52,595 nt of DNA from Eubacteriales bacterium (lineage in GTDB: Bacteria; Bacillota; Clostridia; Lachnospirales; Lachnospiraceae). Where the stretch lies: positions 1 through 52,595 of the forward strand of contig JAUNNI010000015.1 of assembly GCA_030531555.1 (NCBI GenBank). The letters are read 5' to 3'. Below, piece after piece: positions 15,140-24,063 of the stretch. The notes under the pieces were generated by a model. The model worked only from the letters and a program-made list of their open reading frames with translations. It searched no databases and was not told the DNA's origin. Within the stretch, counting starts at the first letter, position 1. Every line of letters starts with the position of its first letter. The position numbers and the translations under genes are program-made.

Positions 15140-15694
15140 TTATACTAATATTTCATATCCATATCTTGGATCGCCGACCTCGTCTCCATCCACCAGATAC
15201 AAGAGTCCACACAGTGTAAAACCACTTTTGGATAGAGCATGCTGCATAGACTGATTCTCCGGATGGGTATCGATACGGATGCTTTTTGCTCCATTTGCTC
15301 TGGCAAAATCAGCCACCTTCGAGAATAAAAATGGTGCGATATTACGCCCACGGAAACGTTGCGCTGTGGCACAACGATGAATGGTTGCATAAACAGCATC
15401 GTCATCGGTCAACCATTTTCCTTCCGCAAATGATTCATAAGAGGGTTCTTTGGTGAGAGTAACTGCACATACGGCGGCCACTTCATTTTCCAGGGTAACA
15501 ACATATCCAATTCCATCTGCTACATCTTGTATAAAAATCTCTCGGCTTGGATAATTGCCTCTTTGCCATTGGTTGATTCCACGACTTTTTAATAATAATT
15601 TTCCTTCTTCTGCAATTTTTTCCATGGCATCAATATCATCCAGGGTTGATTTGCGAAAATTTAGTTCATCTAAAAATTGAATTGATTGATTCAT
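15140..15694 (-). CDS. GNAT-family N-acetyltransferase
   Basis: 184 residues. The acetyl-CoA binding loop is in CATAQRFRGRNIAPFLF (Q/R-x-x-G-x-G/A-like, about residues 108-124), preceded by the central strands and followed by IRIDTHPENQSMQHALSKSGF, the usual GNAT C-terminal part. The acceptor molecule cannot be read from sequence. Its ATG overlaps the stop of a degenerate sigma-54 activator fragment, so the gene may now be expressed from whatever promoter served that fragment, or from an internal one. The length is normal. Confidence 0.82.
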   Translation of the reverse strand: MNQSIQFLDELNFRKSTLDDIDAMEKIAEEGKLLLKSRGINQWQRGNYPSREIFIQDVADGIGYVVTLENEVAAVCAVTLTKEPSYESFAEGKWLTDDDAVYATIHRCATAQRFRGRNIAPFLFSKVADFARANGAKSIRIDTHPENQSMQHALSKSGFTLCGLLYLVDGDEVGDPRYGYEILV

Positions 15695-16005
15695 TCTTTT
15701 TCTTCTTCTAAGACAAATGTGACCACATCTCGGTTGATTTCCTGCAAAGTTTTTCTGGTATTGATTCCATAATAGCCATCTAAAAGAACATGATCTTTCC
15801 CTGCCTCTGTACTCAAAATGTAATTGACATCATCATAAAGGATATATGGAGTTGTAGTGCGGACGATCAGTTCCTTTAAAACACGTTTTAGCTGATTGAG
15901 ATTGTATGGCCAGCTATAGCTTTTCATCAAATCCATGGCGTTTGGAGCAAATCCAATAACCTGTTTTCCGAAACGAGTATTGTACTCATTGAGATATAAA
16001 GCACA
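15691..16005 (-). pseudogene. fragment of a sigma-54-dependent activator (AAA C-terminal part)
   Basis: Read on the minus strand from about 16005, the frame gives LYLNEYNTRFGKQVIGFAP, then AMDLMKSYSWPYNLNQLKRVLKEL. This is the end of the NtrC/PrpR-type AAA domain, with a WPxN motif. Everything N-terminal (sensor, Walker motifs, GAFTGA loop) is missing. The C-terminus stops at VTFVLEEEKE, just where the Fis-type DNA-binding helix pair should begin. An ATG at 15936 could start an 81-residue peptide, but it would have neither ATPase nor DNA-binding function. It is joined head to head with a cyclase fragment at about 16000-16015, consistent with a deletion that removed both 5' ends. Confidence 0.8.
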
Positions 16006-16159
16006 ATATCTCTTAGTTCAGCAGGGTGTTCATATCATTGAATTCCTTCAGTTAGATGAATTAGCAGCAGATAAGGAATATGAATTCTGCTTCATCTGTA
16101 CACCATCTAAGATTAAAGGTGCAACTGGTATGTTTATTCGTCCAATCGCAATCGTATAA
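16006..16159 (+). pseudogene. 3' fragment of a cyclase/kynurenine formamidase-like gene
   Basis: The plus-strand frame ending at 16159 reads LLVQQGVHIIEFLQLDELAA, then YEFCFICTPSKIKGATGMFIRPIAIV. This is the C-terminus of the cyclase family (PF04199; compare the usual KIKGATGSPVRPVA ending). The HxGTHxD metal motif and all N-terminal residues are missing. The apparent open frame back to 15935 runs through antisense of the sigma-54 activator fragment, so it is a fusion artefact. Codons in the remnant are intact, which suggests a recent loss. Confidence 0.78.
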
Positions 16160-16210
16160 TTTATACCATAATCATATTTCATTCTTTCAATTGCATAATT
16201 GATGCAAGAC

Positions 16211-16243
16211 AACAGGCTCTCTACTTAAAGTAGAGAGCCTGTT
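16211..16243. terminator. bidirectional hairpin terminator
   Basis: AACAGGCTCTCTACTT (16211-16226) is complementary to 16228-16243, giving a long stem with a small loop. It separates the cyclase remnant from the convergent shell-protein gene. Confidence 0.8.
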
Positions 16244-16259
16244 TGTTGTATAGCAATAT

Positions 16260-16967
16260 TTATTTTTTAAAATGTAAGATAGATTCTGGTTTAGAGCCAT
16301 AGGCTTCGATCAGAAGAGATGCTTTTTCATAGGCAGTTTCTACTGCGGTAGATACCGCACCATAATCTCCAGTGATACCAATTATAACTTCATTAGTATG
16401 CGATAAGTTATAAGATGGAGTTCCATGCCAGATAATCTCAACATCTGCAGCTTTCATGGCAGTATCCGCAGCCACCATGGCAATTCCAGCCGGTCCTGCA
16501 CAGACAAAACCAAAAGCGCGGTCTAAAGGAGTGTTGAAAATCTGATGAAGAATTCTACCAGCTCTGGCCACGTAATGCATCTCCATATGTCCCACTTCAT
16601 TGATATAGATACGTTCTGCACGTTCATCAATGCCTTTTAAGGCAAGTTCCACACAACGACGGCAATCTGTAACATTTGGACCACCAAGAACGAAAAGATT
16701 TCCATGACCACTGTAGCCTTCTGTATCTCTTGGTAATTCAAAAATCAGTAATTCGACATCAGCGGATTTTGCAGCATCATCAATGGCGATGGCTTGCGCG
16801 GCTGCACCAACCCTTGATGTGAGAATGGCAAGAGAACGATAGGTTTCTGGAATCTTCAGTAATTCTCTAACGATTGGGTCAATAGAAGGAATTACCATAC
16901 CAATGGTGTGACCTGCAGCTGTTCCCACATATTCAATTAAGTCAGGATGAAAGAGTTCTTGCATCAT
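16260..16967 (-). CDS. EutL-like trimeric microcompartment shell protein (BMC-T), orphan
   Basis: 235 residues with two tandem BMC-type halves. The first half contains ETYRSLAILTSRVGAAAQAIAIDDAAKSADVELL and LFVLGGPNVTDCRRCVELAL. The second contains HYVARAGRILHQIF, GPAGIAMVAADTAMKAADVEII, then the GSQAA-like GITGDYGAVSTAVETAYE. This aligns by eye with EutL along its full length. EutL forms pseudohexameric trimers with a gated pore in ethanolamine microcompartments. No enzyme or other shell gene is present nearby, so it is either a leftover or acts with a distant locus. It is 19 bases downstream of a DtxR-type gene in the same direction, which is an unusual pairing. Confidence 0.78.
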   Translation of the reverse strand: MMQELFHPDLIEYVGTAAGHTIGMVIPSIDPIVRELLKIPETYRSLAILTSRVGAAAQAIAIDDAAKSADVELLIFELPRDTEGYSGHGNLFVLGGPNVTDCRRCVELALKGIDERAERIYINEVGHMEMHYVARAGRILHQIFNTPLDRAFGFVCAGPAGIAMVAADTAMKAADVEIIWHGTPSYNLSHTNEVIIGITGDYGAVSTAVETAYEKASLLIEAYGSKPESILHFKK

Positions 16968-16986
16968 TTCTTTTTCCCCTATCGGC

Positions 16987-17364
16987 TTATTGTTTTAATT
17001 TTGTACAATGATTTTTAATGGCTTCGAAGCTTTCTTTGCTGATCACATGTTCAATCTTGCAGGCATCTTTTTCTGCAATTTCAGAGTCCACTCCGAGATA
17101 TTCTAAGCAAGAAGTAATCAGCTTATGTCTTTCATACACCATTTCTGCGATGGCCTGTCCTGTTTCTGTCAGGTAAATATAACCGGCATCTGTCATAGTA
17201 ATATGCTGTTTTTCACGAAGGTTCTTCATGGCAATGCTAACACTGGATTTTTTGAAATCCAATTCATTGGCGATGTCAACGGAACGAACAACAGGGAGTT
17301 TCTGGCTAAGGATTAGAATCGTTTCGAGATAGTTCTCTGCAGATTCATTATACTTGTCTTTCAA
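16987..17364 (-). CDS. DtxR/IdeR-type metal-dependent transcriptional regulator
   Basis: 125 residues from a TTG start preceded by GAGGTGA. The N-terminal winged helix (VRSVDIANELDFKKSSVSIAMKNL) and dimerisation region are followed by metal ligands: H in YERHKLI, and the CxxEH of DACKIEH, the cysteine-containing version typical of iron-type DtxR/IdeR (MntR has Glu there). There is no SH3-like third domain, so it is the short form. It heads a transcript with the EutL-like gene and is divergent from a heterodimeric ABC exporter. The 201-base intergenic region contains TTGAA-N5-TTCAA (about 17443-17457), but no clear DtxR operator. Confidence 0.85.
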   Translation of the reverse strand: MKDKYNESAENYLETILILSQKLPVVRSVDIANELDFKKSSVSIAMKNLREKQHITMTDAGYIYLTETGQAIAEMVYERHKLITSCLEYLGVDSEIAEKDACKIEHVISKESFEAIKNHCTKLKQ

Positions 17365-17565
17365 ATCTATTCACCTCAAATTTTAATACAATTCATACTT
17401 TTATTAAATTTCTAATAATCGCTGTACTATTTTAACATATTTTTGAAAATGATTCAATAAAATTAGGAAAATACACACTTTTTCTTTCTACTTATATATG
17501 ATAAAGTAGGAAGGTATGGTTATGAAATATTGATACTAGGATGTATAAAATGAAAGGAAGAAGAT

Positions 17566-19281
17566 ATGAAAACCGTGTTACATTTTATGTCCTCTTACAA
17601 AAAAGAGAGCGTGCTTGCCCCTCTTTTTAAAATGTTTGAGGCATTACTTGAATTATTCGTACCTTTGGTAGTTGCATCCATCATTGATGTGGGAATTCTA
17701 AAAGGAGATAAATCTTTTATTATCACACGTTGTCTGATGATGCTTGCTCTTGCTGTCTTTGGTATGGTTTGTGCCATTACTGCACAGTATTTTGCGGCAA
17801 AAACAGCGGTTGGGTCTGCTGCAGCTATGCGAAAAGAATTGTTCCAGCACATTTTATCTTTTGGCTATGTGGAGATGGACCAGGTGGGAAGTTCTACTCT
17901 GATCACTCGTATGACCAGTGATATCAATCAGGTGCAAAATGGAATTAATATGGCACTTCGTTTATTTTTACGTTCCCCATTTATTGTATTTGGGGCTATG
18001 ATCATGGCTTTTACCATTGATTGGAAAGCTGCCATGATTTTTGTGGTGACCATTCCTCTTTTAAGTGTGGTTGTGTTTGGAGTCATGTTTGTCACGAAAC
18101 CTATGTATAAAAATGTACAGGCAGGTGTGGACCGAATCCTTGGGATTACCAGAGAGAATCTGACGGGAGTTCGTGTTATACGTGCCTTCCATCAGGAAAA
18201 AGGGGAGATCCAGCGTTTCAATGAGGCCAATGAGGAATTAACGGTATTGCAAAAACTAGCCGGTAGAATTTCTGGTCTTACCAATCCGCTGACCTTCGTC
18301 ATCATTAATTTTGCCATTTTGTTTTTGATTTATACCGGCGCTTTGCGAGTAAATGATGGAACATTATCCACAGGTCAGGTGGTTGCATTATATAATTACA
18401 TGTCCCAGATTCTTGTGGAACTTGTAAAACTGGCCAACTTGATTATTCTTGAAACAAAAGCCATCGCCTGTATGAACCGTATTGATGATATCTTTGCGGC
18501 AAAAGCATCCATGAAAGGTGGCAATGAAGTCTTTGGAGATAAAAAAGAAAAAGGTATCGCCATTTCATTTGATGATGTTTCCTTCACTTATGAAGGGGCT
18601 AGAGAAGCATCTTTACAAAACATATCTTTTGAGGTTAAAGCAGGAGATACTCTTGGTATCATCGGTGGTACCGGCGCTGGTAAATCATCATTAATTCAGT
18701 TGATTGCGAGATTCTACGATGCAAGTGAAGGAAAAATTCTTTTGGATGGAAAAGCCATTGAATCCTATGACTTAAGTGAACTTCGCCATGACATTTCGTT
18801 GGTACCACAAAAAGCACAGCTTTTTAAAGGAAGTATCCGTGAAAATCTTCTTTTTGGAAATGATCAGTTAACTGAGAAAGATCTGGAGAGAGCTTTGGAG
18901 ATCTCCCAGGCTAAAGAATTCGTAGATGCCAGAGAAGGTGGTTTAGATGCCCCTGTGGAACAGGGTGGTAGAAACCTTTCTGGTGGCCAGAAACAGCGTC
19001 TTACCTTAGCACGTGCCATCGCCAGAAATGCTGGCATCTTAATCATGGATGACAGTGCCTCTGCTCTCGATTTTGCAACCGATGCAAAGCTTCGTAAAGC
19101 CATCAAGGAGATGGAAGATCGCCCAACGACGATCATTGTTTCCCAGAGAGCATCCTCCATGATGCATGCCGATCAGATTCTTGTATTAGAGGATGGAAAG
19201 ATGGCAGGCCTTGGAAGCCATGAAGAACTGATGAAATCCTGTGAAGTATATCAGGAAATCTATGGTTCCCAGTATGAGTAA
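17566..19281 (+). CDS. ABC exporter half-transporter, subunit with degenerate catalytic site
   Basis: 571 residues. Six transmembrane helices (ABC_membrane, about residues 15-300) are followed by a nucleotide-binding domain: Walker A GGTGAGKSS (about 367-375), canonical signature LSGGQKQR (about 471-478), and Walker B LIMDDSASALD, where aspartate replaces the catalytic glutamate. With the next gene it forms a BmrCD/TM287-288-type heterodimer in which one ATP site is non-hydrolytic. Substrates are typically drugs, lipids or peptides; none can be named. It is divergent from the DtxR-type gene, which may control it. Confidence 0.9.
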   Translation: MKTVLHFMSSYKKESVLAPLFKMFEALLELFVPLVVASIIDVGILKGDKSFIITRCLMMLALAVFGMVCAITAQYFAAKTAVGSAAAMRKELFQHILSFGYVEMDQVGSSTLITRMTSDINQVQNGINMALRLFLRSPFIVFGAMIMAFTIDWKAAMIFVVTIPLLSVVVFGVMFVTKPMYKNVQAGVDRILGITRENLTGVRVIRAFHQEKGEIQRFNEANEELTVLQKLAGRISGLTNPLTFVIINFAILFLIYTGALRVNDGTLSTGQVVALYNYMSQILVELVKLANLIILETKAIACMNRIDDIFAAKASMKGGNEVFGDKKEKGIAISFDDVSFTYEGAREASLQNISFEVKAGDTLGIIGGTGAGKSSLIQLIARFYDASEGKILLDGKAIESYDLSELRHDISLVPQKAQLFKGSIRENLLFGNDQLTEKDLERALEISQAKEFVDAREGGLDAPVEQGGRNLSGGQKQRLTLARAIARNAGILIMDDSASALDFATDAKLRKAIKEMEDRPTTIIVSQRASSMMHADQILVLEDGKMAGLGSHEELMKSCEVYQEIYGSQYE

Positions 19282-19294
19282 AGGTGGTGTGGAT

Positions 19295-21049
19295 ATGAGT
19301 CAGAAAAAAGAAGTATCAAAAAGAGAGACTTTTAGAAAACTGTGGAAATATCTGTCCGGCCACTGGTTCTTCTTAGTATTATCAATCGTTATGGCTGCAG
19401 GAACCGTTGTGGGTTCTCTCTATATCCCAATTCTTGTGGGAAAAGCCATTGATCAGATTATTGGACAGGGAAATGTAAATATTTCAGCTATTTTACGAAT
19501 TCTTATGACAGGTGCAGCTGTGATTCTTTTTACTTCGGCAGCTCAGTGGATAATGAATATCTGTAATAACCGCATCACTTTCCATGTCACCAGAGACATT
19601 CGAAACGATGCCATGAGAAAAATTGAAATTCTTCCTTTAAAATATATTGATGGTCATCCTTATGGGGATGTGGTAAGCCGAGTAATTACCGATGTTGATA
19701 CCTTTGCGGATGGTCTTTTGATGGGGTTTACTCAGTTTTTTACAGGAATTGTTACCATTTTTGGCACCATTGGTTTTATGTTCTCCATTCATTTTAAAAT
19801 TGCACTTTTAGTGGTATGTCTTACACCAATTTCTCTTTTGGTGGCAAGATTTATTGCAACGCACACTTATGATATGTTCCAGCTGCAGTCTAAAACTCGA
19901 GGAGAGCAGACGGCGCTGATAGAAGAAATGATGGAAGGACAAAAGGTTGTCAAAGCATTTGGTTATGAAGATAAGGCGAATGAGCGTTTCCAGGATGTCA
20001 ATGAACGTCTTGCAAACTACTCTTTACGTGCCACATTTTTCTCCTCCATCACCAATCCAAGCACACGTTTCGTAAATAGTATTGTTTATGCTTCTGTGGC
20101 TTTAAGTGGAGCTTTTGTGGCTTTATCCGGACGTTTAAGCATCGGACAATTATCTTGTCTTTTAAGCTATGCAAACCAATATACAAAACCATTTAATGAG
20201 ATTTCCGGTGTGATCACAGAGTTACAGAATGCTTTTGTATGCGCTGCCAGAATTTTGGAATTAATTGAAGAAGAGCCTCAGATTCCAGAAGATGAGAATG
20301 CGGTGGTTCTTGATCAGGTGGAAGGAAATGTTTTATTAGAAAATGTAGATTTCTCTTATGAAGCATCACAGAGGCTGATTGAAGATTTCAATCTCAATGT
20401 AAAAGCAGGTCAGAGAATTGCCATTGTCGGTCCTACCGGTTGCGGAAAGACGACCATTATTAACCTACTCATGCGTTTTTACGATGTTAATGATGGAAAG
20501 ATTGCTGTGGATGGAGAAGATATTCGTAAAGTGACAAGAGAGAGCCTCCGTTCTTCTTATGGTATGGTATTACAGGATACCTGGCTTCGCTCTGGCAGTA
20601 TTCGTGATAATATTACTATGTTTGACTCTTCTTATACCGATGAAGAGATTATTAAGGCAGCCAAAGAAGCACATTCCTGGAGCTTTATCAAACGTTTGCC
20701 AAATGGTCTGGATACCATGATTCATGAAGATGGATCTGGAATGAGCCAGGGGCAGAAACAGCTCTTATGTATCACAAGAGTTATGCTTTGTCTGCCAAGT
20801 ATGCTGATTTTAGACGAGGCTACATCCTCCATCGATACCAGAACCGAATTAAAGATCCAGAATGCGTTTGCTAAAATGATGGAAGGGCGTACCAGCTTTA
20901 TTGTTGCTCACCGTTTATCAACAATTAAGAGCGCCGATATCATCCTTGTTATGAAGGATGGACATATCATTGAGCAAGGAAACCATGAAAGTCTGATGGC
21001 GAAGGGTGGATTCTATCATACTCTATATCAGAGTCAGTTCCAACAATAG
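19295..21049 (+). CDS. ABC exporter half-transporter, catalytic partner
   Basis: 584 residues from an ATG preceded by AAGGTGG; the reading from 19241 overlaps the upstream gene and is unlikely. Six membrane helices (about 20-320), then Walker A GPTGCGKTT (about 378-386), an altered signature SQGQKQ (about 483-488), and canonical Walker B LILDEATSSID. The non-consensus signature faces the degenerate site of the partner, while its own Walker motifs pair with the partner's LSGGQ to make the active site. This is the reciprocal arrangement expected of a heterodimer. A strong terminator follows. Confidence 0.9.
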   Translation: MSQKKEVSKRETFRKLWKYLSGHWFFLVLSIVMAAGTVVGSLYIPILVGKAIDQIIGQGNVNISAILRILMTGAAVILFTSAAQWIMNICNNRITFHVTRDIRNDAMRKIEILPLKYIDGHPYGDVVSRVITDVDTFADGLLMGFTQFFTGIVTIFGTIGFMFSIHFKIALLVVCLTPISLLVARFIATHTYDMFQLQSKTRGEQTALIEEMMEGQKVVKAFGYEDKANERFQDVNERLANYSLRATFFSSITNPSTRFVNSIVYASVALSGAFVALSGRLSIGQLSCLLSYANQYTKPFNEISGVITELQNAFVCAARILELIEEEPQIPEDENAVVLDQVEGNVLLENVDFSYEASQRLIEDFNLNVKAGQRIAIVGPTGCGKTTIINLLMRFYDVNDGKIAVDGEDIRKVTRESLRSSYGMVLQDTWLRSGSIRDNITMFDSSYTDEEIIKAAKEAHSWSFIKRLPNGLDTMIHEDGSGMSQGQKQLLCITRVMLCLPSMLILDEATSSIDTRTELKIQNAFAKMMEGRTSFIVAHRLSTIKSADIILVMKDGHIIEQGNHESLMAKGGFYHTLYQSQFQQ

Positions 21050-21060
21050 CATAATAGTTA

Positions 21061-21093
21061 AGGTCCATATCATGATTGTGATATGGACCTTTA
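21061..21093. terminator. perfect 12-bp bidirectional terminator
   Basis: AGGTCCATATCA (21061-21072) pairs with TGATATGGACCT (21079-21090). It ends the exporter operon and the convergent nuclease gene, whose stop codon touches it. Confidence 0.8.
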
Positions 21094-22215
21094 TTCTTGT
21101 CTGATTTTTTCTAAGAAAATTGCCTGTATGATCTGTCCCAGATAATGCCTGCATTCATCGGACAAATGATCTCCTACAATTAAATCATTAAAATTCAAAT
21201 AATAGTGAGAGCTTTCATAATTTCGCTTATAAGCAGCCAGGACAGATGTTTTCTGAAAAGATACTTCAAAGCCGTATCCTTTAGCATTTTCGGGTATAGG
21301 GAGAAAGACACTTTCCTCACTTACGTAGCATGTTTTTGCACTTGCTTTTTTGCGATGTTCTTTATCGACATAGGAACCAATACTTTTATGGATTGCCCGG
21401 TCTTCCAATGGAAGATAATAATAATCCTGATAATTGTCATAAAAGTGATAAAGCTTGTCTTCGATGATCGGAAGAGTCACAGTAGCTCTTCTTTTATCTT
21501 GCATGGTAAAAATACCAGTGTTTCCAGTGACTGAAAAACTCTTCGCTAAAGAATCTTTTAGTTCGATGGTAAATGTGATGGCTGCTTTTTCCATCCATTG
21601 ATCTTCTTTCAGATCAATAATCTCGAATTCCTCTTTTTGAAGCTGTTCCAGAGAAAGAAGTGGCATGAGGGAGAAAAGTCCTTCCACATCCTCTTTATTA
21701 TGAAGAAGAATCAAGGATTCCATTTCTTCCTTTTTTTCTTTTAAATATTTTTTATAGAATGAAATCAATGTTCGACCACTTAACTGATCCTCACGACCAA
21801 TGCCAAGGTAGTATTCCCATGCTTTTTGTTTTCCATTTTCCAGATCAAGAAGGGAGACATAGCCACGAAGAAAGCGATAAAGATCAAATCCTGGCCTTTC
21901 TTCAAGCCACGCAACAGGCAAGTCATTATAATCGAAATGCGTTTTTAGGAAAGGGAGATCAAATTGGCCTCCGTTGAAGGTAATGATTGGTCCGGAGATT
22001 GACTTCATAAGATCATAGAAGGAGGATAGAATCGCTTCTTCGCTGATGGCATCGTCATTGAACCATTGTACGATATGAAGAGTACCTTCTTTTTTATATC
22101 CGCAACCCAAAACAGTTAAAAGGGCGGTTTCTTTCTTTAATCCTGTCGTCTCAATATCCAAAAATACGGCCTCATATTCCATTGTAAGTTCTGTATTATA
22201 CTCGAAATATTTCAT
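21091..22215 (-). CDS. YprB-like 3'-5' exonuclease, RNase H-like fold
   Basis: 374 residues. The N-terminal ~190 residues match the ribonuclease-H-like exonuclease family (PF13482, B. subtilis YprB): DIETTG near residue 20 (D and E ligands), TFNGGQFDLPFL near 80-90 and HNKEDVEGL near 173-181 supply the DEDD acids. The C-terminal half is a beta-rich domain of unknown role. The family is linked to DNA or RNA processing, with substrates not established. AGGAGGTTT precedes the ATG. It is divergent from ruvAB, separated by about 200 bases containing the ruvA promoter. Confidence 0.78.
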   Translation of the reverse strand: MKYFEYNTELTMEYEAVFLDIETTGLKKETALLTVLGCGYKKEGTLHIVQWFNDDAISEEAILSSFYDLMKSISGPIITFNGGQFDLPFLKTHFDYNDLPVAWLEERPGFDLYRFLRGYVSLLDLENGKQKAWEYYLGIGREDQLSGRTLISFYKKYLKEKKEEMESLILLHNKEDVEGLFSLMPLLSLEQLQKEEFEIIDLKEDQWMEKAAITFTIELKDSLAKSFSVTGNTGIFTMQDKRRATVTLPIIEDKLYHFYDNYQDYYYLPLEDRAIHKSIGSYVDKEHRKKASAKTCYVSEESVFLPIPENAKGYGFEVSFQKTSVLAAYKRNYESSHYYLNFNDLIVGDHLSDECRHYLGQIIQAIFLEKIRQE

Positions 22216-22322
22216 TGAGAAACCTCCTTTTTAGTAAATTAACAAAGAAAAGATGGAATGTCAACGAGAGAAATGACGAAAGAGTTTATGGGAGAAATAG
22301 ATGACTTGTCAGGAATGATACC

Positions 22323-22358
22323 CGAACAGTTGTTTTTTTTTCGAAAATATGCTACATT
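22323..22358 (+). promoter_or_regulatory. ruvAB promoter overlapped by a LexA-like box
   Basis: TTGTTT (22330-22335), 17 bases, then TACATT (22353-22358). The box CGAACAGTTGTTTT (22323-22336), which matches ten of 14 positions of CGAACATATGTTCG, covers the -35 element. ruvAB belongs to the LexA regulon in B. subtilis, so SOS control here is likely. Confidence 0.6.
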
Positions 22359-22416
22359 AGAACATAATGGGCTTTCCATAAGATTTATCAAATATTTTAG
22401 AAGAGGTGTAATACTT

Positions 22417-23031
22417 TTGATATCATATATTAAAGGAATTGCGGCATATGTTGATTCAGAGGGTGTAATTGTAGAAAATCATGGAATTGGTTATCAGATT
22501 AAAACGCCTTCTTCCATTGTAGAGCAGGTGAAAAGTGGCCAGGAGGTCATGCTTCACACGCATCTCTATGTTAGAGAAGATGTGCTGGCATTATTTGGAT
22601 TTATGACAAAACAAGAACTGAATACCTTCCAGACACTGTTAAGTATTACTGGAATTGGACCAAAGGTAGCTTTGTCGATTCTTTCTACCATGACCGTGGC
22701 GGATCTTTATTATGCAGTTTTCAGTGAAGATGCAAAAAGTATTGCCAAGACGCCTGGAATTGGGCCAAAAGGTGCCAAGCGTATGATCATTGAGCTGAAA
22801 GATAAACTGAAAATGGAAGATATTACACCAGGAATGGAAATCGAAGAAACAGCAGTTTCCACATCCATTGACAGTAGTGATCATGTGGCAGATACCATCG
22901 AGGCGATGGTTGCTCTTGGTTATAGCAACGGGGAAGCTTACCGTGCTGTTCATGGTGTAAAAGGGGCCGCAGATATGGATTCCGAGCAGCTTTTAAAAGA
23001 AGCGTTAAAAGTAGTTCTGACATTGAGGTAA
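22417..23031 (+). CDS. ruvA: Holliday junction DNA helicase subunit RuvA
   Basis: 204 residues, the family norm. It begins with the OB-fold (ISYIKGIAAYVDSEGVIVENHGIGYQI). Two helix-hairpin-helix motifs follow (LLSITGIGPKVALSIL and KTPGIGPKGAKRMIIELKDKL). The C-terminal UBA-like domain (IEAMVALGYSNGEAYRAV) contacts RuvB. The TTG at 22417 is chosen because it gives the canonical N-terminus and follows AGAGGTG. The frame open from 22258 runs over the promoter and is not translated. RuvA tetramers bind four-way junctions and load RuvB, encoded six bases downstream. Confidence 0.95.
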   Translation: MISYIKGIAAYVDSEGVIVENHGIGYQIKTPSSIVEQVKSGQEVMLHTHLYVREDVLALFGFMTKQELNTFQTLLSITGIGPKVALSILSTMTVADLYYAVFSEDAKSIAKTPGIGPKGAKRMIIELKDKLKMEDITPGMEIEETAVSTSIDSSDHVADTIEAMVALGYSNGEAYRAVHGVKGAADMDSEQLLKEALKVVLTLR

Positions 23032-23037
23032 TGTAGA

Positions 23038-24042
23038 ATGGATCGAATGATAACAACAGAGTTTATGGATGAAGATATTGCCATTGAGGGGAGTCTTCGT
23101 CCGCAAAGTTTAAATGAATATATTGGACAGGAACATGTAAAGCATAACCTTAGTATCTTTATTGAGGCGGCAAAAATGCGTGGAGAGGCATTGGATCATG
23201 TTCTCTTATATGGTCCTCCGGGTCTTGGAAAGACCACATTGGCTGGAATCATTGCAAACGAAATGAATTCCCATCTTAAGATCACATCGGGTCCTGCCAT
23301 TGAGAAGCCAGGCGATATTGCAGCCATACTGAATAGTTTAAATGATGGAGATATCTTATTTATTGATGAGATTCATCGTTTGAATCGTCAGGTGGAAGAA
23401 GTTTTGTATCCGGCTATGGAAGATTATGTCATCGATGTTATGATTGGAAAAGGTCCTACCGCCCGTTCCATTCGTCTGGATCTTCCGAAGTTTACTTTGG
23501 TTGGGGCCACCACAAGAGCTGGAATGTTAACAGCGCCACTTCGAGATCGTTTTGGTGTGGTAAACCGACTGGAGTTTTATACCGTAGAAGAACTGGCATT
23601 TATTGTTCGCCGCTCCAGCGAGCTTCTTGATGTGGAAATTGATCAGGAAGGAGCCATGGAGATTGGATGTCGCAGTCGAGGGACACCAAGACTTGCCAAT
23701 CGTCTGTTAAAGCGTGTACGTGATTTTGCACAGGTAAAATATAAAGGAAAGATTACAAAAGCTGTCGCACAGGAGGCATTGGATATGCTTGATATTGATA
23801 GTCTGGGACTGGATGCCACCGACCGTGTGATGTTAGAAGCGATGATCTATAAATTTAATGGGAGACCGGTTGGTCTTGACACTCTTGCTGCTTCTATCGG
23901 AGAAGATTCCGGTACCATAGAGGATGTCTATGAACCTTATCTGATTCAGAGAGGTCTTATAAAAAGAACTCCACGAGGAAGAGCACTCACTAAAAATGCA
24001 TATGAACATCTGGGACTTCCTGTTCCTGATGAATTATTCTAA
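23038..24042 (+). CDS. ruvB: Holliday junction branch-migration ATPase RuvB
   Basis: 334 residues, standard length. The N-terminal AAA+ domain has Walker [10 protein letters not shown] (about residues 61-69), Walker [11 protein letters not shown] (about 111-120) and sensor 1 GATTRAG (about 158-164). A lid follows, then a winged-helix domain near the C-terminus ([18 protein letters not shown]). RuvB hexamers drive branch migration with RuvA during recombinational repair. It is cotranscribed with ruvA. The next gene, zapA, starts 21 bases later, linking repair and division genes in one transcript. Confidence 0.97.
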   Translation: MDRMITTEFMDEDIAIEGSLRPQSLNEYIGQEHVKHNLSIFIEAAKMRGEALDHVLLYGPPGLGKTTLAGIIANEMNSHLKITSGPAIEKPGDIAAILNSLNDGDILFIDEIHRLNRQVEEVLYPAMEDYVIDVMIGKGPTARSIRLDLPKFTLVGATTRAGMLTAPLRDRFGVVNRLEFYTVEELAFIVRRSSELLDVEIDQEGAMEIGCRSRGTPRLANRLLKRVRDFAQVKYKGKITKAVAQEALDMLDIDSLGLDATDRVMLEAMIYKFNGRPVGLDTLAASIGEDSGTIEDVYEPYLIQRGLIKRTPRGRALTKNAYEHLGLPVPDELF

Positions 24043-24063
24043 GAATGACTGGAGGAAAAGAGA

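Noticed and set aside
15935-16159. 74-residue open frame on the plus strand as a new gene
   Set aside because: Its first ~20 codons are antisense to the sigma-54 activator remnant and its rest is the tail of a cyclase. It is a fusion artefact of a deletion.
22258-22416. N-terminal extension of RuvA
   Set aside because: This stretch carries the LexA-like box and promoter, and the canonical RuvA start is the TTG at 22417 with a good ribosome site.
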